The position numbers and the translations under genes are program-made. DNA of 37,540 bases from Bog-752 sp963799395. Lineage in GTDB: Bacteria; Actinomycetota; Thermoleophilia; UBA2241. Where the stretch lies: contig CAWCWZ010000061.1 of NCBI GenBank assembly GCA_963799395.1, positions 1-37,540 of the forward strand, read 5' to 3'. The notes under the pieces are model-generated. The model had not been told where the DNA came from, searched no databases, and was given only the letters and a program-made list of their open reading frames with translations. Shown one piece after another: positions 15,569-23,139 of this stretch (position 1 is its first letter; each line of letters starts with the position of its first letter).

Positions 15569-15607
15569 GCGGGCGCGGGCGGCGGCTGCGCCGCCGCCCG
15601 CGCCCGC
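15569..15607 (-). promoter_or_regulatory. 18-bp perfect hairpin between the MttB-like and C45 genes
   Basis: The arms 15569-15586 and 15590-15607 are exact reverse complements around the 3-base loop TGC (left arm GCGGGCGCGGGCGGCGGC). It starts five bases after the MttB-like stop and ends just before the ribosome site region of C45. No U tract. It may limit read-through or protect the upstream message. Confidence 0.75.
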
Positions 15608-15612
15608 TCACG

Positions 15613-17103
15613 TCATCTCGTGGTCAGGCGGCCTTCGAGCAGCCGCCGCGGATCGGGCCATTCGGGCAGGCCGATCTCGCGCGCGCACGCATCGATCTGG
15701 TCGCACATCGCCGTCATTGTATCGGCAGGCAGGCCGACCGGCTCGCGGGCGATGAGCTCGGCCACCCGTTCGCGGGCCGTCGCGGCCAGGCCGTGATCGT
15801 GGGGGCGCCCCGACCCAACGCCGCCGCGGCGCCGGAGGAGCGGCGCCGCGAACTCGCTGCGGATGAACCGCCGGGTGTGCCTGGTGCCGAGGAAGCCCTT
15901 GCCGCCGAGCACGCCCTCGACGATCGCTGCCACGTCGAGCGCCTCGCCATCCCAGGGGCGCGGCGTCAGTGCGTAGAAGGCGTCGCCCAGGATGTCGTCG
16001 TCGATGACGAGGGCTTCGAGACTCGACGAGGCGCCGGCCTGTACGTCGCCGACCCCCGACAGAAACCGCGGCCGGGCCAGCATGCCCAGCAGCGCGTTCA
16101 GCGCATGCTCGCTGCCGAACTGGGCGTCGGCCACCCTCGAGTCGGTCGTCGGCCCGTAGCAGTCGCAGGCCATGCCGTACCGCCGGGCGAGCAGCACCGC
16201 GGCGATCGACGACACGCCGGTCTCGGGCGTCCCCGACGTGAGGATGCCCGTGCGGGGGTCGACCGCCGACAGGCGCGGACCGTAGTAGGTCGGCGTGCCG
16301 GGAGCCACCGTCTGGACGATCACGAGGCCGGCCAGGATCTCGGCGTTCTGCTGGGCGAGAGCGCCGGCGATGGTGGCCGGAGCGGTCGTGGCCGCCGCCG
16401 GACACGGCAGGATCTCCACCACGACGTGACCGCGGGCCACCGTGTCGATCAGGGCGTCGGTCACGTCGGCCCCGAGCAGTAGCGGGCTCACCGGCGAGAA
16501 GGCCAGGTCGAGGGGGTAGCGACCATCGCCGCCGGTCGCGCCGGTCAGCGCGATGGCCATCTCGTGCAGGTAGCGCGCCTGGAACGGCAGCGAGATGCCG
16601 GGGCCGCCGACGTACTTGTCGGTCTCGTAGGCCACCATGACGTACGAGTAGAGGGGCTCGAGCGCGCCGGGCACGTCCTGCGGCTGCAGCAGCGAGCACA
16701 CGGCGTGCTGGTTCTCGAGCTGGTGCATGACGCGCGTGAAGTCGCCCTGGTCGGCGATCGTCGCCCGCCGGGTGGCGCCGGTGAGGGCATCCGAGACGTC
16801 GGCCGCCCCGCCCATGTTGTGCACGAAGATCGCGCCGGGATCGGCGTCGACGGCCAGGGAGCGGTCCCGGTCGCGGGCGGCCAGCACGTAGGCCGGAGGA
16901 AGGGCGGCCACGGCTTCGGCGACGACCTCCCGGGGGATGAGCAGCCGGCCGCCGGGAGATGGCCGGCAGCCGGCCCGCGAAAGCAGCGTCCGGGCCGTCT
17001 CGGATTCGACGCGCACCCCGGCGCGTTCGAGGAGCTCGAGCGAGGCGAGGTGGATGGCTTCGACGGCCTCGTCGGGCCACAGCGCGCGGATGGCGCTCCT
17101 CAT
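15613..17103 (-). CDS. MttB-like trimethylamine/quaternary-amine:corrinoid methyltransferase (non-pyrrolysine)
   Basis: Belongs to the MttB superfamily, TIM-barrel enzymes that transfer a methyl group from a methylated amine to a corrinoid protein. The 496-aa frame has the family N-terminus (AIHLASLELLERAGVRVES, a swapped helix region), VHNMGGAADV, the ENQHAVCSLLQPQDV region, and TPTYYGPRLSAVDPRTG followed by SGTPETG and GSEHALNALLGM. No in-frame TAG interrupts it, so it is of the type lacking pyrrolysine, whose characterised members use glycine betaine, proline betaine, carnitine or gamma-butyrobetaine. The ribosome site GGGAGGGAG is very close to ATG 17103. It follows OppF by 85 bases and precedes the C45 gene. 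No corrinoid-binding protein is visible nearby, so that partner must be encoded elsewhere. Confidence 0.93.
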   Translation of the reverse strand: MRSAIRALWPDEAVEAIHLASLELLERAGVRVESETARTLLSRAGCRPSPGGRLLIPREVVAEAVAALPPAYVLAARDRDRSLAVDADPGAIFVHNMGGAADVSDALTGATRRATIADQGDFTRVMHQLENQHAVCSLLQPQDVPGALEPLYSYVMVAYETDKYVGGPGISLPFQARYLHEMAIALTGATGGDGRYPLDLAFSPVSPLLLGADVTDALIDTVARGHVVVEILPCPAAATTAPATIAGALAQQNAEILAGLVIVQTVAPGTPTYYGPRLSAVDPRTGILTSGTPETGVSSIAAVLLARRYGMACDCYGPTTDSRVADAQFGSEHALNALLGMLARPRFLSGVGDVQAGASSSLEALVIDDDILGDAFYALTPRPWDGEALDVAAIVEGVLGGKGFLGTRHTRRFIRSEFAAPLLRRRGGVGSGRPHDHGLAATARERVAELIAREPVGLPADTMTAMCDQIDACAREIGLPEWPDPRRLLEGRLTTR

Positions 17104-17144
17104 GCTCCCTCCCTGCGCAAGGGCCGAACGGCCCGTCGGGCGGT

Positions 17145-17182
17145 GGCGGGCCGGCGGGCGCCTTGGCGCCCGCCGGCCCGCC
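17145..17182 (-). promoter_or_regulatory. 18-bp perfect hairpin between OppF and MttB-like genes
   Basis: Arms 17145-17162 and 17165-17182 are exact complements around a 2-base loop (left arm GGCGGGCCGGCGGGCGCC). It begins six bases after the OppF stop. A second small hairpin (GGGCC, GTTC on the minus strand, GGCCC) follows before the MttB-like start. No U tract, so partial termination or message stabilisation are both possible. Confidence 0.75.
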
Positions 17183-17188
17183 CTCTCG

Positions 17189-18295
17189 TCAGTTGTGACC
17201 GTTCAGGCGCAGGCAGGCCGCGTAGTGCGTACCGCGGATCTGCACGTCGACGGGAGATTGCTCGGAACAGATGTCCATGACCTCGGGACAGCGCGGGTGG
17301 AACCGGCAACCCGTCGGGATGGCCGCCGGGTTGGGCGTCTCGCCGGTGAGGATCGTGCGCTCGCGCCTGGCCGTCGGGTCGGGCACCGGGATCACCGAGA
17401 TCAGCGCCTTCGTGTAGGGGTGCTGCGGGTTGGAGACGACCTCTTCGGTCTCGCCGATCTCGACGATCTTGCCCAGGTACATGACCGCGATGCGGTCGGA
17501 GATGACCCAGGCGAGCGAGAGGTCGTGGGTGATGAACAGGTAGGTCACCCCGAGCTCTTTCTTGTGCTGCACCATGAGCTTGAGGATGTCGTTGCGGATC
17601 GAGACGTCGAGGCTGGCCACCGGCTCGTCGGCGACGATCATGTCGGGCTCGAGCACGATCGCCCCGGCGATACAGACGCGCTGGCGCTGGCCGCCGGAGA
17701 GCTCGTGCGGATAGCGGTAGAGGTAGTCGCGGGCCGGCCGCAGGCCGGCCTCTTCGAGCGCGCGGATCACCCGCTCCTCTTTTTCGCGCTCGTTCGAGGT
17801 GAGATGGTTGACGAGCAGCGGCTCGGCGACGATGTCGAAGATCGTGTGCTTGGGGTTGATGGCGTTGTAGGGGTCCTGGAAGATGATCTGGCAGTGGCGC
17901 CGGTAGTCGCGGATGGCGCCCGGCGTGAACTTGCCGACCTCGAGGCCCTTGTAGATGATCTGGCCACCGGTCTGGCCTTCGAGGCCCAGGAGGGTGCGGC
18001 CGGTCGTGGTCTTGCCGCAGCCCGACTCGCCGACCAGGGCGAGGATCTCGCCGGCGCCGATGGTGAAGCTCACTCCATCGACGGCCCGCACCCAGTGCTT
18101 CTCGGTCGAGATCATCGCCTTGAAGAACGACTGGCGCACCGGGAAGAAGACCTCGAGGCCGCGGATGTCGTAGAGGTCCTTTCCCGAGACCGAGGCGTTG
18201 CGCAGCTCCTTGCGGCCGATCGAGCCGGACTTGACCTTCTCTTTTTCGAGGGCGACGTCGGGCTCGAGGGTGGCGCTTGTGCGGGGCTCGTCCAT
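17189..18295 (-). CDS. oligopeptide ABC transporter ATP-binding protein OppF-like
   Basis: Second ATPase of a peptide/nickel-type importer. The 368-aa protein has Walker A GESGCGKTT, a Q-loop in IIFQDPYNAINP, the signature LSGGQRQRV, Walker B MIVADEP, the H-loop in ITHDLSLAWV, and the C-terminal oligo_HPY region with CRFHPRCPEVMDIC, a cysteine cluster seen in Opp/Dpp ATPases. An N-terminal extension of about 45 residues, rich in Lys/Glu, precedes the ATPase core. Its ATG directly follows the OppD stop (TAG-ATG). It acts with OppD, OppB and OppC at the inner face of the membrane. The operon setting suggests the cargo is the substrate of the P1 and C45 hydrolases. Confidence 0.96.
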   Translation of the reverse strand: MDEPRTSATLEPDVALEKEKVKSGSIGRKELRNASVSGKDLYDIRGLEVFFPVRQSFFKAMISTEKHWVRAVDGVSFTIGAGEILALVGESGCGKTTTGRTLLGLEGQTGGQIIYKGLEVGKFTPGAIRDYRRHCQIIFQDPYNAINPKHTIFDIVAEPLLVNHLTSNEREKEERVIRALEEAGLRPARDYLYRYPHELSGGQRQRVCIAGAIVLEPDMIVADEPVASLDVSIRNDILKLMVQHKKELGVTYLFITHDLSLAWVISDRIAVMYLGKIVEIGETEEVVSNPQHPYTKALISVIPVPDPTARRERTILTGETPNPAAIPTGCRFHPRCPEVMDICSEQSPVDVQIRGTHYAACLRLNGHN

Positions 18296-19318
18296 CTAGG
18301 CCACCTTCCAGCAACGGGCGAAGTGCCCGGGTTCGACCTCGACCATGTCCTGATCGGCCTCGATGCAGGCGGGCTCGCCCTCGGAGCAGCGTGGATAGAA
18401 GCGGCAGCCCGGTGGCGGGTTCAACAGGTTGGGCGGGTCGCCGGCGATCGAGCTCACCATCTCGCGGGTCTCGTGGATGTTGGGAAAGGCGCGGATGAGC
18501 TGTTTGGTGTAGGGATGCTGGGCGTTGTTGAAGATGTTGGTCGTGGTGCCGGCCTCGACGACCTTGCCGGCATACATGATGACGCCCGTGTCGCAGGTCT
18601 CGGCCATGACCGACAGGTCGTGGCTGATGAGGATGAACGAGAGGTCCAGTTCGTGACGCAGGCGCTCGATCAGGTCGAGGATCTGGGCCTGGACCATGAC
18701 GTCGAGCGCCGTCGTGGGCTCGTCGCCGATGACGAGCTTGGGGTTGCAGGCCAGGGCCATGGCGATCATGGCCCGCTGGCGCATGCCGCCACTCATCTCG
18801 TGGGGGAACTCGGTGACCCGCTTGGGGTTGATGCCGACGAGGTCGAAGAGCTCGCGGGCCCGGACCATGGCCTTGCTCTCGGAGAGGCCCTCGTGGATGC
18901 AGATCGGTTCGGCGATCTGCTTGCCGACCGGCTGCACGGGGTTCAAGGCGTTCATGGCGCCCTGGAAGATGATCGAGATGTCCTTCCAGCGCACCTTGCT
19001 CATGCCGTACTCGGTGCGCTTGGCCAGGTTCTTGCCGTCGAACAGGATCTCGCCCGAGACGATGCGGCCGTTTTCGGGCAGCAGCTTGAGGATGGCCAGG
19101 GCGGCGGTGGTCTTGCCGCAGCCCGATTCGCCGGCGAGGCCCAGGCTCTTGCCCTCGGCGACCATGAAGCTGACACCGTCGACCGCCTTGACATCGCCGT
19201 CGCGCAGCTTGAAGTAGGCCTTGAGGTCGCGGACGTCGAGGATGCCGTCGTGCTCGATACGCTGACCCTTCTCGGCCGCGGCGGCGGTCGGGACGGCGTC
19301 GGATTTGACGGTGGTCAT
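18296..19318 (-). CDS. oligopeptide ABC transporter ATP-binding protein OppD-like
   Basis: First ATPase of the importer, 340 aa. Walker A GESGCGKTT, Q-loop IIFQGAMNALNPV, signature MSGGMRQRAMIAMAL, Walker B LVIGDEP, H-loop ISHDLSVMAE, and the C-terminal Cys motif CRFYPRCSEGEPAC. The Met in the signature (SGGMRQR) is usual for OppD/DppD. ATG 19318 overlaps the OppC stop in ATGA, and GGGAGGGCGGGC supplies the ribosome site. Together with OppF it forms the heterodimeric motor. Confidence 0.96.
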   Translation of the reverse strand: MTTVKSDAVPTAAAAEKGQRIEHDGILDVRDLKAYFKLRDGDVKAVDGVSFMVAEGKSLGLAGESGCGKTTAALAILKLLPENGRIVSGEILFDGKNLAKRTEYGMSKVRWKDISIIFQGAMNALNPVQPVGKQIAEPICIHEGLSESKAMVRARELFDLVGINPKRVTEFPHEMSGGMRQRAMIAMALACNPKLVIGDEPTTALDVMVQAQILDLIERLRHELDLSFILISHDLSVMAETCDTGVIMYAGKVVEAGTTTNIFNNAQHPYTKQLIRAFPNIHETREMVSSIAGDPPNLLNPPPGCRFYPRCSEGEPACIEADQDMVEVEPGHFARCWKVA

Positions 19319-20774
19319 GCCCGCCCTCCCGTGTCGTTGTGAGGATCCCAGTCGTCGGCCGGGCCCGCCCAGATGCCGCCGCCCGTGACCTCGGCGAGAC
19401 CCTCGGAACCGCCGACCCCGCCGCCGAGCGGCAAGAGGCGGTCCGTGCCCTCGTCGGGCCGTCCGCCGCTTTCTTCACGCTTGCGCAGCTTGGGGTCGAG
19501 GACCTCGTCGAACGCCGTGCCCATGAACGTGAAGGCGAGCACGACGAAGACGATGGCGATGCCCGGCGGCATGAGGTACCACCAGGCCGGCAGGCCGGCG
19601 GCGCCCGAGTCCCAGGCGTAGTGGAGCATGGTGCCCCAGCTGAAGTTGAGCGGGTCGCCGAGGCCCAGGAACGACAGGGTGGTCTCGGCAAGGATGGCGA
19701 TGGCCACCACCAGGATGGTGTTGGCGAAGACCAGCGGGAAGACGTTGGGCAGGATGTGCTTCTGCATGATGTGCCAGTTGCTCGAGCCGATGGCTCGCCC
19801 GCGTTCGATGAATTGCAGCTCGCGCACACGCAAGGCGTCGGCGCGCACCACGCGGGCGGTGCCGGGCCAGCTCGTGATGCCGATGATCAGCACGATGATC
19901 ATGTAGTTCTGGCCCCAGGCGGCGACCAGGACCATGGCGAGCGGCAGCCAGGGGATCACGAGGAAGGCGTCGGTCAACCGCATCAGCACCTCGCTGAACC
20001 AGCCGTGATAGTAGCCGGCCATGATGCCGACGCCGGCCCCGAGGACGGTCGAGATGACGGTCGCAAAGAGGCCGACGGCGAGCGAGATGCGGGCGCTCCA
20101 GATGAACTCGGCGAGCACCGACATGCCCTGCTCGGTGGTGCCGAACCAGTGGTAGTACGAGAGGGTCGGCGGCGCGAAGGGCGGGCCGATCTGGGCGGTC
20201 GGGTCGAGGAGCGCGTGGTCGGCGAGGAACGGCGCCAGCAGGGCCATGCCCGCGAAGAAGACCATGATGTAGAGGCCGAGCATGCCCTGCCAGCTCGAGC
20301 GGTACAGGCGCCAGGTCTGGCGCGTGTTCCACACGATGAGCTCGGCGCGTTCGGGATTGGCGGCGCCCCACGCGTAGACGGCGGCGGCGATGAGCACGAT
20401 CAGCACAGTCTGGAACAGCCACGACAGGCTGCCGTTCTTGCCGCTCACCGAGAAGTGCCCCTGAAGCAGCCCGCTGGCAGAGACGAACCAGACCGCCGAC
20501 TCAGCGGCGGCGGCGATGAGCACCCAGGGGAACGGACTCGGCTTTGCCTGGCGGACGAGCTTGGTCACGCCGTAGGCGCCCAGGCCGATCGCGAACACCA
20601 GCGGCACCCAGGCCGCGTAGTTGGCGACGCTGGGCGTCGTGAAGAAGCCGCCGAGCACGTGGAGCGAGCCCGGTGCGCCAGCGGCCGGTTCTTGGGGTAG
20701 GTGATGAGCGTGACGACGAGCCAGGCGATCGGCGTCCATATGAAGATCCAGGTTCTGAGGCGCGCGGGGATCAT
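19315..20774 (-). CDS. oligopeptide ABC transporter permease OppC-like, N-terminally extended, apparent frameshift
   Basis: Inner-membrane permease of the importer. The core (LGLYIMVFFAGMALLAPFLAD through SARISLAVGLFATVIS, the EAA-type loop ADALRVRELQFIERGRAIGS and LAETTLSFLGLGDPLNFSWG) is typical OppC/DppC. The natural start is ATG 20774, overlapping the OppB stop as ATGA, and reads MIPARLRTWIFIWTPIAW. That frame is then lost, and the protein continues in the next frame from about PGSLHVLGGFFTTP. The switch lies near 20,671-20,690. Rejoined, the protein is about 486 aa, well above the usual 280-320: four extra membrane segments precede the core, and a Gly/Asp-rich 60-residue tail follows it. 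The frameshift is probably a sequencing error, since the downstream frame is well preserved. Confidence 0.88.
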
Positions 20775-21742
20775 GCCTTCACCCGTGGGTCGAGGTAGTA
20801 GTACATGATGTCGGCGATCAGGTTCGCCACGATCACCGCGATGCTGCCCAGCAGGAACACCGCCTGCATCACCGGGTAGTCACGCTGGACCATCGAATCG
20901 TACGACAGCAGGCCCAGCCCCGGCCAGTTGAACACGGCCTCGGTGAGGATGGCGCCCGACAGCACGAAGCCGATGTTCATCATGACCAGCGTGACGGTCG
21001 GCAGCATGGCGTTGGGCACGACGTGCTTCCAGAGCACGTTGCTGTCGGACAGTCCCTTGGCCCGGGCGGTGAGGACGTAGTCCTCGCGCATCACGCCGGT
21101 CAGCGAGCTGCGCACGATCAGGTGGTACTCGCCCATGTAGGTGATGGCGAAGGTGAAGGCCGGCAGAAAGAGATGGTGCATCAGGGCGGTGAACTGGTTG
21201 AACCAGCTCGTGTAGACCACGCCCGGGTCGTACATGCGTCCGACGGGGAACCAGCGTAACCAGGTGGCGAAGATCATGATGAAGATGAGGCAGACCCAGA
21301 AGGTCGGCATGGAGTACAGCACCATGCCCGTGTTCGTCGTGATCACGTCGAACTTGCTGTTGCGCCGCCAGCCGGCGATCACGCCGGTGACGAGTCCGAT
21401 TGCCGTGGCGATGATGGTGCCGGTGCCCACGAGGAGGACGGTCGGCCAGATGCGCTCGCCGACCACCTGGGCCACGGGGCGCTTCTGGGCGAAGGAGTCG
21501 CCGAACTTGAGCTGGACGGTGTCCTTCCAGTAGTAGACGAACTGCTCCCACATGGGCTTGTTCAGGTGGAAGTTCGCCCGCTGCTTGGCCATGGCGTCCA
21601 TGGAGAACCGCCCCTTGGGCACCAGGAGCCGGGCGGGGTCGCCGGGCAGGATGCGGAAGAGCACGAAGTTGAACGACGCGATGAGAGCGATCGTCAGCAG
21701 CGCGTTCAGGATCTTGCGGGTGAAGTAGCGCCGCTTATCCAC
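20771..21742 (-). CDS. oligopeptide ABC transporter permease OppB-like
   Basis: A 323-aa inner-membrane permease: first membrane helix (ILNALLTIALIASFNFVLF), the family segment RILPGDPARLLVPKG, GDSFAQKRPV, then a five-helix MetI-like domain with the EAA loop (LTGVMREDYVLTARAKGLSD, then VLWKHVVPNAMLP) and the end MYYYLDPRVKA. It ends in an ATGA overlap with OppC. The start GTG 21742 has a poor ribosome site; a short frame with a strong site (21706-21789) overlaps it, so coupled translation or a lost base is possible. No solute-binding-protein gene accompanies the operon here. Confidence 0.94.
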   Translation of the reverse strand: MDKRRYFTRKILNALLTIALIASFNFVLFRILPGDPARLLVPKGRFSMDAMAKQRANFHLNKPMWEQFVYYWKDTVQLKFGDSFAQKRPVAQVVGERIWPTVLLVGTGTIIATAIGLVTGVIAGWRRNSKFDVITTNTGMVLYSMPTFWVCLIFIMIFATWLRWFPVGRMYDPGVVYTSWFNQFTALMHHLFLPAFTFAITYMGEYHLIVRSSLTGVMREDYVLTARAKGLSDSNVLWKHVVPNAMLPTVTLVMMNIGFVLSGAILTEAVFNWPGLGLLSYDSMVQRDYPVMQAVFLLGSIAVIVANLIADIMYYYLDPRVKA

Positions 21743-21789
21743 GGCCCCAGCGGCTGCAACGGGACGACTGCCCTGATCATCACGCCCAT
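21706..21789 (-). CDS. possible 27-aa leader peptide overlapping the OppB start
   Basis: A frame starting MGVMIRAVV at ATG 21789 has a strong AGGAGG just before it and ends at a TGA 34 bases inside OppB. The OppB start itself lacks a ribosome site, so ribosomes ending here could restart on OppB. Alternatively a missing base splits a slightly longer OppB N-terminus. No further support. Confidence 0.3.
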   Translation of the reverse strand: MGVMIRAVVPLQPLGPWISGATSPARS

Positions 21790-22015
21790 CTCCCTCCTCT
21801 CACGGTCTCTCGATGCCTCACTGCGGCCGCCGGCCGCGACGACGGGTGAACGTCCCCCGCGCACGGGGGGCGACGGCGGCTGAATGACTTGCGGGGGGTA
21901 GGAACGGTCCGAGCGCCCGTCGGCCGGCCGCTCCGCGCCACCCCGCATCGAACGAATCTGCGCTGCATTCTACTCCTTTTCCCGTGCCCCACCAGCTCTG
22001 GCCGAGGCGGGCGAC

Positions 22016-23134
22016 CTACCCCGCGACCGGCAGCCGCGCGGGCCGCCCGTGGCGGCTCATGATCTCGCAGAGACGGTCGAGCGGCAGAGCGTAGGCGATA
22101 TTGCCGTTGCGCCCCTCGACCGTGACCGCCACGCACAGCGAGTTGACGACCGCCTCGGCGGTGGCGTCGACGGCGGCCTCGAAGAGCTCGGTCATGACCT
22201 CGTCGGGCAGCGTCTCTCGTGGCAGCGGCCGCGTGGCGTCGCGCGGCACGCGGTCGGCCGTGGTGAAGGCGACGATGATCTCGCCGCTGCCGTCGGCGGC
22301 GTATGACCCGGTCTGACCCAGGCCGAGAGCGCCGCGGCGGGCGAGGCGCGCGCATTGCCGCGAGCTCAGGGGAGCGTTCGTGGCGAGCACCACGATGCAC
22401 GACCCCTCACGGTGCTCGAGCGGCATGAGGTCGGTGATCTCGCGGCCCACCGGCACGCCGTCGATCGTGAGCCGCTCCCGCCCGCCGTAGTTGGTGAGGA
22501 CGAGCACGCCCACCACGAACGTGGCCTCGCCGGCGACGGCGAGACGTGACGAGGTGCCGATCCCCCCCTTGAAGTCGTGGCAGGTCATGCCGACGCCGGC
22601 CCCGACGGCGCCCTCGTCGACGGAGCCGGTAGCGGCGGCGTCGAGCGCGGCCTGCACGTGCTCCGGCAGCACGTGCATGCCGCGCGCGTCGTTCAGAAAG
22701 CCGTCGTCGCATTCGCCCACGACCGGCATGACGACGTCGTCGATGCCCAGACGGGAGTCGCGGGCCATGAGCCAGCGCACCGTCGCGTCGTAGGCGACGC
22801 CGATCCCCTGTGAGTTGGCCAGCACGATCGGCGTCTCGAGGAGACCCCATTCGCGGATCGCCGTGCTGCCGATCACCTCGCCGGCGCCGTTCAGGACGAA
22901 GACGCCCGCCCGGGGGCGGTCGTGGAAGAGGTCGCCCGAGTGGGGCAGGATGGCGGTGACGCCGGTGCGGGCGGGCCCGTGCCCGACAGGCAGGCCGGGC
23001 TCGCCCCACCATACGGAGCAGTGGCCGACGGTCACGTCGGGAACGTCGGTGATCGCGTTGAGCGGACCGGTCGGCAGCGTTCCTATGGAGATGCCGAGCG
23101 CCCGCGCCCGGCAGCGGATGCCCTGCTCCGGCAC
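22016..23134 (-). CDS. P1 family peptidase (DmpA/BapA-like, self-processing aminopeptidase)
   Basis: Belongs to MEROPS-type S58/P1 enzymes such as DmpA (L-/D-aminopeptidase) and BapA (beta-aminopeptidase), which cleave themselves before a Ser that becomes the N-terminal nucleophile. The 372-aa length matches DmpA. The family N-terminus GPLNAITDVPDVTVGH, GVTAILPHSG, LNGAGEVIGS and GMTCHDFKGGIGTSSR are present. The cleavage pair is Gly244-Ser245 in REGSCIVVLATNAPLS, followed by ARLARRGALGLGQTGS and GSGEIIVAF. GTG 23134 was chosen: it lies five bases after the upstream stop with GGAG eight bases before it. The frame continues open upstream, but only as an out-of-frame reading of the methyltransferase gene. 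Cytoplasmic, with no signal peptide. Likely removes an N-terminal or beta-amino residue from an imported compound. Confidence 0.92.
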   Translation of the reverse strand: MPEQGIRCRARALGISIGTLPTGPLNAITDVPDVTVGHCSVWWGEPGLPVGHGPARTGVTAILPHSGDLFHDRPRAGVFVLNGAGEVIGSTAIREWGLLETPIVLANSQGIGVAYDATVRWLMARDSRLGIDDVVMPVVGECDDGFLNDARGMHVLPEHVQAALDAAATGSVDEGAVGAGVGMTCHDFKGGIGTSSRLAVAGEATFVVGVLVLTNYGGRERLTIDGVPVGREITDLMPLEHREGSCIVVLATNAPLSSRQCARLARRGALGLGQTGSYAADGSGEIIVAFTTADRVPRDATRPLPRETLPDEVMTELFEAAVDATAEAVVNSLCVAVTVEGRNGNIAYALPLDRLCEIMSRHGRPARLPVAG

Positions 23135-23139
23135 CTGCC

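Noticed and set aside
15613..17103. Pyrrolysine-containing MttB
   Set aside because: No in-frame TAG inside the gene and no pyl genes in the window.
16937..19342. 800-codon open frame opposite MttB-like, OppF and OppD
   Set aside because: Antisense shadow spanning three well-supported genes; no domain seen.
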